A stretch of 13,450 bases of DNA. Source: Dehalococcoidales bacterium (lineage in GTDB: Bacteria; Chloroflexota; Dehalococcoidia; Dehalococcoidales; Fen-1064). The translations under genes and the position numbers were made by a program. Shown here one piece after another: positions 1-6,119 of this stretch. Positions within the stretch are counted from its first letter, which is position 1, and each line of letters opens with the position of its first letter. Below the pieces are notes generated by a model. That model saw only the letters and a list, made by a program, of their open reading frames with translations, ran no database searches and was not told the DNA's origin. Location: NCBI GenBank assembly GCA_016929875.1, contig JAFGHZ010000049.1, forward strand, positions 1 through 13,450, given 5' to 3'.

Positions 1-141
1 GCCCTGGGGCCTCCGCTCGCGGGGTATATTTTCGACGTTACCGGGAGCTATCAGACAGCCTTCATAATCTCCCTTGCCTGCGGGGCCGCCGCTATCGTTC
101 TCAGCCTGGTTTTGCTGCGCTTCAGGAAGTATCAAGCCTGA
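1..141 (+). CDS. MFS-type transporter, C-terminal end (partial)
   Basis: Frame 1 is open from the first base to a TGA at 139-141 and gives 46 residues beginning ALGPPLAGYIFDVTGSYQTA. The G-PP-AG-I-D-TGSY-AF pattern followed by a hydrophobic helix (about residues 21-41) and a short basic tail (RFRKYQA) is typical of the last two transmembrane helices of a major facilitator superfamily transporter, most like the monocarboxylate/oxalate-formate group. The 5' part lies outside the window, so substrate and start cannot be judged. The tRNA-Arg gene follows 74 bases downstream. Family is recognised from the motif; the substrate is unknown. Confidence 0.75.
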   Translation, partial: ALGPPLAGYIFDVTGSYQTAFIISLACGAAAIVLSLVLLRFRKYQA

Positions 142-150
142 GGAATTCAC

Positions 151-180
151 TTGAAAAATCCATCCTCAAGAGTGTAACAT
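151..180 (+). promoter_or_regulatory. possible promoter of the tRNA-Arg gene
   Basis: TTGAAA at 151-156 and TAACAT at 175-180 are separated by 18 bases, an acceptable sigma-70 arrangement, with a predicted start near 187, about 30 bases before the tRNA. A small inverted repeat TTCAC-GAAGG-GTGAA (183-197) lies between start and tRNA. The -10 matches only four of six consensus bases, so this is tentative. Confidence 0.35.
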
Positions 181-215
181 AATTCACGAAGGGTGAAGAT
201 ACCCTAGTCTTTCAT

Positions 216-292
216 GCCCCAGTAGCTCAGGTGGATAGAGCAGCGGTTTCCTAAACCGCGTGTCGGGCGTTCGAGTCGCCCCTGGGGTACCA
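216..292 (+). tRNA. tRNA-Arg (anticodon CCU)
   Basis: The 77 bases fold into a complete cloverleaf: acceptor GCCCCAG (216-222) with CTGGGGT (282-288, a G-U first pair), D stem GCTC/GAGC (225-228, 238-241), anticodon stem GCGGT/ACCGC around the loop TTCCTAA (248-254), five-base variable loop GTGTC, T stem GGGCG/CGCCC around TTCGAGT, discriminator A289 and an encoded CCA (290-292). The anticodon is CCT at 250-252, so it reads the arginine codon AGG. It is a lone tRNA, between the MFS gene and the hicAB pair. Confidence 0.97.
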
Positions 293-295
293 CTA

Positions 296-312
296 CCCCG
301 ATAGAATCGGGG
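296..312. repeat. palindromic hairpin just after the tRNA
   Basis: CCCCGAT-AGA-ATCGGGG is a perfect 7-bp stem with a 3-base loop starting four bases after the tRNA CCA. No T-run follows, so it is not a classical terminator, though it could protect or process the tRNA 3' end. Its core (CCCGAT-N3-ATCGGG) is the same as the hairpin at 9965-9981, suggesting one dispersed palindromic repeat family. Confidence 0.6.
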
Positions 313-360
313 AAATTCCAAATCTCCCCTTGTCCCCAGCGATGTTTTATATACTACTTT

Positions 361-383
361 GATTATTTGTTTTCAAAATAATC
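361..383. repeat. AT-rich inverted repeat upstream of the hicA promoter
   Basis: GATTATTT (361-368) and AAATAATC (376-383) form a perfect 8-bp stem with a 7-base loop, ending 11 bases before the hicA -35. It could be a second regulator site or DNA-structure element. It is too AT-rich and lacks a T-tract to be a terminator. The remaining DNA between the tRNA hairpin and this repeat (313-360) shows nothing else I can name. Confidence 0.4.
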
Positions 384-394
384 TCAAAAAATCC

Positions 395-423
395 TTGACA
401 GATAGTATCAATAATGATACTAT
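395..423 (+). promoter_or_regulatory. hicAB promoter with embedded operator
   Basis: A consensus -35 TTGACA (395-400) and a -10 TACTAT (418-423, four of six) are exactly 17 bases apart. The perfect 9-bp inverted repeat ATAGTATCA (402-410) - ATAA - TGATACTAT (415-423) fills the spacer and overlaps the whole -10. A protein bound there would block RNA polymerase. The obvious candidate is HicB, whose C-terminus here looks like a ribbon-helix-helix DNA-binding domain; autorepression is known for the HicAB family and inferred here. The predicted transcription start (about 429-431) coincides with the hicA GTG. Confidence 0.8.
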
Positions 424-429
424 GCAAAC

Positions 430-669
430 GTGAGGGGAATACAGAAAATAATCGAGCGGATGAGCGAGAATCCTAAAGATGTGAGGTTCAGCGACATCTG
501 CAAAGTTTGCGATTATTATTTTGGCGAACCCCGCGCAAGTGGCAGCCATCGCATTTATAAAACACCCTGGCAAGGCGACCCTAGAATCAATATTCAGGAT
601 GACAACGGAAAAGCGAAGGCATATCAGGTCAGACAGGTATTACAGGCTATAAAGAAATTAATAGAATAG
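430..669 (+). CDS. hicA: HicA-family mRNA interferase toxin
   Basis: A 79-residue protein of the HicA (YcfA-like) family, a small double-stranded-RNA-binding-fold toxin that cleaves or sequesters mRNA until neutralised by HicB. The signature is SGSHRIYKTPW (residues 37-47), with H40 as the expected catalytic histidine, followed by PRINIQDDNGKAKAYQVRQV (51-70), typical of the longer HicA type; a helix with KDVRFSDICKV precedes it. I chose GTG 430 because residues 4-12 (IQKIIERMS) match the usual N-terminal helix; ATG 460 would remove it. There is no Shine-Dalgarno before GTG 430 and it lies about 7 bases after the -10, so the message may be leaderless. The gap to hicB is 27 bases, on the same strand. 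Toxicity is inferred from the family. Confidence 0.88.
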   Translation: MRGIQKIIERMSENPKDVRFSDICKVCDYYFGEPRASGSHRIYKTPWQGDPRINIQDDNGKAKAYQVRQVLQAIKKLIE

Positions 670-696
670 AAAAAGTTAGAATAGAAGAGGTCAGAA

Positions 697-1014
697 ATGG
701 ATAAATATACATACCGTGTTACATGGTCGGAGGAAGACGGCGAATACGTCGGATTATGTGCTGAATTTTCCAGCCTCAGCTGGCTCGCACAGACCCAGGA
801 GAAGGCCCTAGCAGGCATACGGAATACCGTAAAACAGGCCGTTCAGGATATGAAAACTACGGGCGAGGTTATCCCGCAGCCTTTAGCGACTAAAAATTAT
901 TCTGGGAAATTCGTAGTGCGCGTTCCGCCTGAGGTGCATAGAAAACTTCATGTTCAAGCGGCAGAGGCTAAGGTAAGCTTTAACCGTCTTGTCAGTGCTA
1001 AATTATCGGATTAA
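697..1014 (+). CDS. hicB: HicB-family antitoxin with RHH C-terminus
   Basis: A 105-residue protein. Residues 1-60 (YRVTWSEEDGEYVGLCAEF and then a helix) are the HicB partial RNase-H-like fold that plugs the HicA active site. Residues 70-103 (KFVVRVPPEVHRKLHVQAAE onward to VSFNRLVSAKL) form a strand-helix-helix ribbon-helix-helix domain that would bind the hicAB operator as a dimer. ATG 697 is preceded by AGAGG (686-690) at six bases. Together with the palindrome in the promoter spacer this is a complete type II module: toxin first, antitoxin second, autoregulated. The convergent aldo/keto reductase gene ends 24 bases away. Confidence 0.9.
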   Translation: MDKYTYRVTWSEEDGEYVGLCAEFSSLSWLAQTQEKALAGIRNTVKQAVQDMKTTGEVIPQPLATKNYSGKFVVRVPPEVHRKLHVQAAEAKVSFNRLVSAKLSD

Positions 1015-1019
1015 CAGTG

Positions 1020-1033
1020 CAGAGTTTTCTCTG
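1020..1033. terminator. possible weak bidirectional terminator between hicB and the reductase
   Basis: CAGAG-TTTT-CTCTG forms a perfect 5-bp stem in the 24-base gap between two convergent genes, followed on the + strand by GGTCTTT. The stem is short and the T-tract poor, so function is uncertain. Confidence 0.3.
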
Positions 1034-1038
1034 GGTCT

Positions 1039-2181
1039 TTACCCTTTCGCTTTCAGAAGTTCGTGGGCTTTTTCCAGCCATTCCGGAATTGCAATCTTCT
1101 GAGGGCATTTTTCTTCGCATTCCCCGCATTTCGTGCAGTTGTCGGCACGCTCTTTCTCGGAAATAAAGAGGTTGTATCTCCGGCGTGATAAATCAGGGGA
1201 GTTGTAGGCGATGGCTTCGTTGTAGAGTGAGAAGATTCGCGGGATGGTGACGCCGTTGGGGCAAGGCTGGCAGTACTGGCATTCTGTGCAGGGAATGGGA
1301 ATCAGTGATTTATAGGCGTCTTTTACCTGTCCGAGCAGCGATAATTCATCGGCGGTCAGACTGTTCGGCAGGGCTTTGTCGGCAATGGCGACATTTTCTT
1401 CCACCTGCCTGAATTCGCTCATACCGCTGAGGACAAGCGATACCTCGGGGTGGTTCCAGACCCACCGGAGCGCCCATTCCGCGGGGGTGTGCTGGTGCGC
1501 GGCTTTCGCCCACAATTTTGCTATCTGTTGCGGCGGCCTGGCGAGATAACCGCCTTTGACCGGCTCCATTACGATTACCGCCAGTCCTTTCTCGTGAGCG
1601 TATTTCAGTCCGCGAGTGCCTGCCTGAAAGTTCTCGTCCACATAGTTGTACTGGATCTGGCAGAACGTCCAGTTATCGTAGCTGTCGACTATTTTCTTGA
1701 AGACAGGGAAATCGTCGTGAAAGGAAAACCCGAGATGACCGATGCGCCCGTCGACGATGGCCCTCTCCGCCCATTTCACGACATCGTATTTGCATAAATT
1801 TTCCCAGAACTTTTTATTCAGCCCGTGCAGTAGATAGAAATCGATTTTGTCGGTCTGGAGTCGCTTCAGCTGTGTGTTCAGGAACTTATCGCAGGATTCG
1901 CGTGAGTCGACCAGCCAGGATGGCAGTTTGGTGGCGAGCCTCACCTTTTTGCGATAGCCGTCCGCGAGCGCTTTCCCGACGGCGACTTCACTGTTGCCGT
2001 TATGATACCCGTATGCCGTATCGACATAATTGACGCCGTGGTCGATGGCATAGCGTATCATCCGTATTGCTTCGGGCACATCGATTTCAGCCATATTATT
2101 GTTCAGGATGGGCAATCGCATTGCCCCGAAGCCCAAAGCCGAAACTTTCCAATCCAGTTTGCCGAATTTACGATACTGCAT
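1039..2181 (-). CDS. aldo/keto reductase with C-terminal 4Fe-4S ferredoxin domain
   Basis: A 380-residue cytosolic oxidoreductase. Residues 1-280 form the NAD(P)H-dependent aldo/keto reductase barrel: N-terminal QYRKFGKLDWKVSALGFGAM, and the catalytic tetrad D54, Y59, K85 and H119 (in VDTAYGYH, ATKLP and FYLLHG). The C-terminus adds two cysteine motifs, C298-x2-C301-x2-C304-x2-C307-P and C349-x2-C352-x2-C355-x3-C359-P, as in ferredoxin-like domains, so it may carry two 4Fe-4S clusters and exchange electrons with ferredoxin as well as NAD(P)H. Such AKR-ferredoxin proteins are common in anaerobes; substrates are mostly unknown. ATG 2181 has a GGGGG ribosome site about nine bases upstream. The gene is monocistronic with its own promoter, divergent from copA. 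Confidence 0.92.
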   Translation of the reverse strand: MQYRKFGKLDWKVSALGFGAMRLPILNNNMAEIDVPEAIRMIRYAIDHGVNYVDTAYGYHNGNSEVAVGKALADGYRKKVRLATKLPSWLVDSRESCDKFLNTQLKRLQTDKIDFYLLHGLNKKFWENLCKYDVVKWAERAIVDGRIGHLGFSFHDDFPVFKKIVDSYDNWTFCQIQYNYVDENFQAGTRGLKYAHEKGLAVIVMEPVKGGYLARPPQQIAKLWAKAAHQHTPAEWALRWVWNHPEVSLVLSGMSEFRQVEENVAIADKALPNSLTADELSLLGQVKDAYKSLIPIPCTECQYCQPCPNGVTIPRIFSLYNEAIAYNSPDLSRRRYNLFISEKERADNCTKCGECEEKCPQKIAIPEWLEKAHELLKAKG

Positions 2182-2242
2182 AGTCTCATACCCCCGCTTT
2201 TATTGCCTGAACGGCCGGATTAAGAAGTGTTGCGTCTGGCTT

Positions 2243-2271
2243 ATTTTAGTGCTTTTGATAATATATGGCAA
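2243..2271 (-). promoter_or_regulatory. promoter of the aldo/keto reductase gene
   Basis: Read on the minus strand, TTGCCA (2266-2271) and TAAAAT (2243-2248) are separated by 17 bases, placing the start near 2236 and giving a leader of about 55 bases before ATG 2181. The match is good and the orientation fits. Confidence 0.6.
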
Positions 2272-2297
2272 TTCCACGTGTGACGGGTGGTTTCCGG

Positions 2298-2403
2298 TAC
2301 GGGCCGTATGATATAAATCACATCTTCCCTGTTGATAGCGGGAGTATGATGTATTTGCTACGTGGTACAGAGTATGATAGCGTGGCAGGTACTCGATAAG
2401 TAC
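2298..2403 (+). promoter_or_regulatory. copA upstream region with candidate operator elements
   Basis: This stretch must hold the copA promoter, but no clear -35/-10 pair stands out. Visible are an 11-bp palindrome TACGG-G-CCGTA (2298-2308), three TATGAT hexamers (2307, 2345, 2373) that could act as -10 elements, two CGTGG boxes exactly 20 bases apart (2361, 2381) and a 5-bp inverted repeat GTACT-CGATA-AGTAC (2389-2403) directly before the ribosome site AAGGAG (2405-2410). No CueR-type long-spacer palindrome or CopY-type TACANNTGTA site is apparent. Confidence 0.35.
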
Positions 2404-2416
2404 GAAGGAGCCGTTT

Positions 2417-4675
2417 ATGGCTACTAAAAAAACTACTTATCCCGTGGGCGGTATGACCTGCGCTTCCTGTGTGGTCCATGTTGAGGAAGCGTTGAAAAGT
2501 GTGCCCGGCGTCGTCTCCGTCAATGTCAACCTCGCTTCCGAAAAAGCCACCGTGGAATATCAGGCAAACACCGGTTTTGCCGACCTTAAAAAGGCAGTCG
2601 AGGAAGTCGGCTACGAACTGGGTAAGGAAACCGAGGCACTGGAAGACGTCAGTGAGACATCTCAGCGCGAAGTCCGCAAGGTACGGAACCGGTTCGTCAT
2701 CGCGGCGATTCTCACCGTCCCGATTCTGATAATGATGTTCGTTCCTGAGTTCACGGGGATGAAGTATTTGCTCTGGGCTCTGGCGACCCCGGTGCATTTC
2801 TGGGCGGGCTGGCGCTTCTATAAAGGCGCCTGGGGTGTTCTCAAACACCGCACTACCGATATGAATACCTTGATTGCCGTTGGCTCTTCCGCCGCGTATA
2901 TTTACAGCGTGTTGGCGGTCCTTTTCCCCGGAATCTTTACCGCCGGCGGGCTGACGGCCCACGTCTATTTCGATACTTCCTCCTCTATCATTACCCTTAT
3001 TTTGCTGGGGCGTTTTCTGGAAGCAAGGGCTAAAGGGCAGACATCCGAAGCCATCAAGAAACTTATTGGCATGCAGCCGAAGACGGCCGTCGTCGTCCGT
3101 AACGGACAGGAACAGACGATTCCCATTGAAGATGTGCAGGTCGGCGACCTCATTCTGGTCAAGCCCGGAGAGCGCGTGCCGGTGGACGGAATTGTAAGAG
3201 AAGGTTATTCCAGCCTCGATGAATCGATGATTACCGGTGAAAGCATCCCCGTCGAGAAAAAAGTCGGCGACGAGGTCATCGGCGCGACCATCAATAAAAC
3301 TGGCAGTTTCAGGTTCGAAGCGGCCAAGGTTGGTAAGGATACTACTCTGGCGCGTATTGTCAGACTGGTGGAAGAAGCGCAGGGGAGCAAAGCGCCGGTG
3401 CAAAGGCTGGCCGATGTCATTGCCAGCTATTTTGTGCCGATCGTTATCGGGATTGCGGTCGTGACTTTTCTGGTCTGGTTTTTCGCCGGGCCTTCACCAT
3501 CCCTGACTTATGCCTTTCTCAATTTCGTGGCTGTTCTGGTAATTGCCTGTCCCTGTGCACTGGGATTGGCGACACCGACGGCTATTATCGTCGGCACCGG
3601 TAAAGGCGCGGAGCAGGGTATTCTCATCCGCAGTGCCGAATCTCTGGAGCGTACTCACAAGATTAACGCCGTGCTGCTGGATAAAACAGGGACGTTGACG
3701 CAGGGGAAGCCTTCTGTTACCGATGTTGTTGCGGTGGGGGCATATTCGCAGGAAGAGGTGCTGCGAATAGCGGCTTCGGCTGAGAAAAGCTCGGAGCACC
3801 CGCTGGCGGAAGCAATCGTCAGGGCTGTCGCGGAGAAGAGGCTGGAACTAATACCGGTTTCGGATTTCAATGCTGTTCCCGGCCTCGGAGTGGAAGCGAC
3901 GGTAAGCGGGAAAAAGCTCCTGCTGGGCAATCTGAAACTGATGCAGGACCGTAATGTATCTCTCGATGAAGTTATCAATGAACAGGCGAACAAGCTGTGG
4001 GCGCAGGGTAAAACGGCGATGTTCCTCGGTATCGATGGGGAGGTAATCGGGCTGATTGCTCTTGCCGATACTATTAAACCCGATGCTGCGGATACCGTCC
4101 GTCAATTACATAAGATGGGGATGGAAGTAGCAATGCTTACCGGCGATAACCGCCGTACCGCCGAGGCGATTGCCGGGCAGGTGGGCATAGACCGTGTTTT
4201 TGCCGAAGTCCTTCCGGAACATAAAGCCGACGAGGTCAAAAAGCTACGGGCTGAAGGCAAGGTAGTAGCAATGGTCGGCGACGGTATCAATGATGCCCCC
4301 GCATTGGCTCAGGCAGACGTAGGTATCGCTGTCGGCACAGGTACGGATGTGGCGATGGAAACAGGGGACATTACTCTCATTCGCGGCGATTTGAGGAGTA
4401 TCGTTACGGCTATTTCGTTGAGCAAACGAACGATGAGGACCATCAGGCAGAACCTTTTCTGGGCGTTCGCTTACAATACAATACTGATTCCGGTAGCGGC
4501 CGGTGTTTTGTATTTCGTTTTCGGCCATAGCAGTGTGCCGTCGGGGTTGCGGTTTATTCTGGGGGAGCACGGCTTTTTGAATCCCATACTGGCGGCGGCG
4601 GCGATGGCATTGAGCTCCGTCACGGTGGTGATGAATTCTCTGAGATTGAGAACATTCAAACCCTCGAAGTTTTAG
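2417..4675 (+). CDS. copA: Cu(+)-exporting P1B-type ATPase
   Basis: A 752-residue membrane copper pump that uses ATP to export Cu(I) from the cytoplasm. One N-terminal heavy-metal-associated domain carries GMTCASC (C15, C18). It is followed by helices at about 93-109, 117-133, 150-170 and 184-203, the actuator TGE at 273-275, helices at 337-357 and 367-395 with the metal-transport CPC (378-380), the phosphorylated aspartate D422 in DKTGT, the HP pair (461-462), TGDN (575-578) and GDGINDAP (621-628), then two last helices. Y686-N687 in helix 7 and M730-x2-S733-S734 in helix 8 are the known signature of Cu(I)-selective P1B-1 ATPases. Length is normal. ATG 2417 follows AAGGAG by six bases. A YHS-domain gene follows after 15 bases. 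No CopZ chaperone or regulator gene is in the window. Confidence 0.95.
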   Translation: MATKKTTYPVGGMTCASCVVHVEEALKSVPGVVSVNVNLASEKATVEYQANTGFADLKKAVEEVGYELGKETEALEDVSETSQREVRKVRNRFVIAAILTVPILIMMFVPEFTGMKYLLWALATPVHFWAGWRFYKGAWGVLKHRTTDMNTLIAVGSSAAYIYSVLAVLFPGIFTAGGLTAHVYFDTSSSIITLILLGRFLEARAKGQTSEAIKKLIGMQPKTAVVVRNGQEQTIPIEDVQVGDLILVKPGERVPVDGIVREGYSSLDESMITGESIPVEKKVGDEVIGATINKTGSFRFEAAKVGKDTTLARIVRLVEEAQGSKAPVQRLADVIASYFVPIVIGIAVVTFLVWFFAGPSPSLTYAFLNFVAVLVIACPCALGLATPTAIIVGTGKGAEQGILIRSAESLERTHKINAVLLDKTGTLTQGKPSVTDVVAVGAYSQEEVLRIAASAEKSSEHPLAEAIVRAVAEKRLELIPVSDFNAVPGLGVEATVSGKKLLLGNLKLMQDRNVSLDEVINEQANKLWAQGKTAMFLGIDGEVIGLIALADTIKPDAADTVRQLHKMGMEVAMLTGDNRRTAEAIAGQVGIDRVFAEVLPEHKADEVKKLRAEGKVVAMVGDGINDAPALAQADVGIAVGTGTDVAMETGDITLIRGDLRSIVTAISLSKRTMRTIRQNLFWAFAYNTILIPVAAGVLYFVFGHSSVPSGLRFILGEHGFLNPILAAAAMALSSVTVVMNSLRLRTFKPSKF

Positions 4676-4690
4676 AAGGGGAGGCATAAA

Positions 4691-4840
4691 ATGGCTATCG
4701 ACCCGGTTTGCAAAATGACGGTTGATGAAAAGAAAGCCCCTGCAATTTCCGATTACAAGGGCAAGAGGTATTATTTCTGTGCCAAAGGCTGCAAGATAGC
4801 TTTCGACAAGGACCCGGAGAAATATCTGGCGCAGAAGTAA
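4691..4840 (+). CDS. small YHS-domain metal-binding protein
   Basis: A 49-residue protein, almost entirely one YHS domain: DPVCKMTVDEKKA near the start, then YKGKRYYFCAKGCKIAF and DPEKYL. Cysteines C7, C30 and C34 are the likely metal ligands. ATG 4691 is preceded by a very strong ribosome site AGGGGAGG (4677-4684) at six bases, and the gene lies 15 bases behind the copA stop, so the two are surely co-transcribed. YHS domains are also found fused to heavy-metal ATPases; here the domain is a free protein, and I infer it passes copper to, or senses copper with, CopA. The gene is short enough to be missed by automated calling. Its stop is 12 bases from the convergent reductase gene. Confidence 0.9.
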   Translation: MAIDPVCKMTVDEKKAPAISDYKGKRYYFCAKGCKIAFDKDPEKYLAQK

Positions 4841-4852
4841 ATCTTCAGGGTT

Positions 4853-5764
4853 CTATTTTGCCAGCCTCTGTAAATAGCGGTGTGCCTGAAGGGCGGCTTT
4901 GGCGCCTTCTCCTGCGGCAACGACAATCTGCTTTTCAGGTACGGTGGTAACGTCCCCGGCGGCAAATAATCCGGGGGTTTCCGTTTCACAGGAACAGTTT
5001 ACCGGTACTTCGCCGTACTGATTGAGCTTGACCAGCCCCTTGACCATATCGGAATTCGGTACTAAACCGATCTCGATGAATATTCCGCTTACATCCAGAT
5101 GTTTGCGCTCCCCGGTTCTCAAATCTTTGATGGCGATGCCTTCGACAAGACCTTTACCTGAAATTTCTTCCGGCTGGTGCTCCAGGAATACGGACAGGTT
5201 TTTGGCATCGGACAGTTTTTCGATGAGGACGGGGTCTCCGGTCAGCGGAGTGAGGGAAATCAGGTCTACATGCTCGGCGATTTTTACCATGTCCAGAGTG
5301 GCTTCGAGGGCAGAGTTGCCGCCGCCGATAACGGCTACTTTCTGACCGGCGAATACGGGGCCGTCGCAAATAGCGCAATATGTAACACCCCTCCCCGTCA
5401 ACTCCGTTTCTCCCGGGATGTTTAGATGTCTCGGCCTTTTGCCGGTTACCAGCAACACGGCCTTACTCTGGAATTTATCCGATTCGGTTGTGATTTCGAA
5501 TCCGTCATCTGTCTTTGTAATCCCCGTGACCTTTTGTCCGATTTTACGGTCGATGGGGAATTGATTTACCTGGGCTTCGAATTTCGAGATAAGTTCTGCG
5601 CCTTCGATGAATTGGTAGCCCATGTAGTTTTCAATGCCGGTTGTCCAGTTCACCTGTCCGCCGATATCATTGGTGATAAGCAGAGTGTTTATGCGTTTAC
5701 GCGCCGCATAAACAGCCGCTGTCAGACCGGCGGGCCCGCCTCCAATGATTATCAAATCGTACAT
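4853..5764 (-). CDS. trxB: thioredoxin-reductase-like flavoprotein (AhpF C-terminal type)
   Basis: A 303-residue FAD-dependent pyridine-nucleotide disulphide oxidoreductase of the thioredoxin reductase class. It has the FAD-binding GGGPAG (8-13), the redox-active CAIC (130-133), the nucleotide-binding GGGNSA (147-152) and the C-terminal FAD motif GLFAAGDVTTVPEKQ (265-279). The HRR-x3-R motif that marks NADPH use in classical TrxB is absent: the matching segment is VDLISLTPLTGDP (166-178). The C-terminal half resembles the catalytic part of AhpF, which uses NADH, so NADH preference is inferred. The normal AhpF N-terminal redox domain is missing, but the gene just upstream encodes a CPWC glutaredoxin-like protein that could replace it. 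ATG 5764 has GAGAGG five bases before it. Confidence is high for the family, lower for the cosubstrate. Confidence 0.9.
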   Translation of the reverse strand: MYDLIIIGGGPAGLTAAVYAARKRINTLLITNDIGGQVNWTTGIENYMGYQFIEGAELISKFEAQVNQFPIDRKIGQKVTGITKTDDGFEITTESDKFQSKAVLLVTGKRPRHLNIPGETELTGRGVTYCAICDGPVFAGQKVAVIGGGNSALEATLDMVKIAEHVDLISLTPLTGDPVLIEKLSDAKNLSVFLEHQPEEISGKGLVEGIAIKDLRTGERKHLDVSGIFIEIGLVPNSDMVKGLVKLNQYGEVPVNCSCETETPGLFAAGDVTTVPEKQIVVAAGEGAKAALQAHRYLQRLAK

Positions 5765-5777
5765 AACGGCCTCTCGG

Positions 5778-5796
5778 ACCCGGGATTAGCCCGGGT
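5778..5796 (-). other. hairpin between the glutaredoxin and reductase genes
   Basis: ACCCGGG-ATTAG-CCCGGGT is a perfect 7-bp GC-rich stem with a 5-base loop filling most of the 31-base gap between the two co-directional genes and overlapping the first gene's stop codon by one base. No T-run follows on the minus strand, so it is not a strong terminator. It may set the relative levels of the two messages by stalling RNA decay or partial termination. The reductase ribosome site follows closely. Confidence 0.6.
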
Positions 5797-6038
5797 TATT
5801 TTGCCAGTAATTCGTCGATTCTCGCCTGGTTGAACCCAACGACGATATCCTGTCCGATGGTGATAACGGGGACACCCATCTGCCCTGACTTTTGAATCAT
5901 CTCTCTGGCTTTCTCCCTGTCGCTGGCGACATCGTACTTGGTATACGAGAAACCTTTACTCGAGATGTAATCTGCCGTGCGGTGACACCACGGGCAGGTA
6001 GGGGTAACGTAGAGAGTAATATTTTTCTGTTCGGCCAT
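5796..6038 (-). CDS. glutaredoxin-like protein, YruB type
   Basis: An 80-residue thioredoxin-fold protein with the redox motif TPTCPWCHR (C15, C18), the cis-proline loop GQMGVPVITI (P57) and the terminal VVGFNQARIDELL. This pattern matches the YruB/NrdH-like glutaredoxin group, small dithiol carriers usually reduced by a thioredoxin reductase rather than by glutathione. It begins with ATG 6038, preceded by AGGAGA (6045-6050) at six bases, and is the first gene of a two-gene unit with the reductase 31 bases downstream, which is the likely electron donor. Cytosolic, no signal peptide. Possible targets are peroxiredoxins or other reducible thiol enzymes, none of which is in the window. Confidence 0.9.
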   Translation of the reverse strand: MAEQKNITLYVTPTCPWCHRTADYISSKGFSYTKYDVASDREKAREMIQKSGQMGVPVITIGQDIVVGFNQARIDELLAK

Positions 6039-6079
6039 TTTTAATCTCCTGTTCTTGGTTTTTGACTGCTATCAGCGTC

Positions 6080-6108
6080 ATATTACTTTACCAATAACTA
6101 TATGTCAG
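6080..6108 (-). promoter_or_regulatory. promoter of the glutaredoxin-reductase operon
   Basis: On the minus strand CTGACA (6103-6108, five of six) and TAATAT (6080-6085, four of six) are 17 bases apart, with a predicted start near 6073 and a 35-base leader to ATG 6038. Its position and orientation fit the two-gene unit. Confidence 0.65.
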
Positions 6109-6119
6109 GAGAGGCAGTC

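Noticed and set aside
216..292. tRNA-Arg as an attachment site of an integrated element
   Set aside because: No integrase and no repeat of the tRNA 3' end was seen by eye in the window; kept only as a neighbourhood remark.
2318..3403. 361-codon open frame antisense to copA
   Set aside because: Its translation has no family resemblance, is rich in residues produced by reading copA codons backwards, and copA is certain on the other strand. It is a shadow frame.
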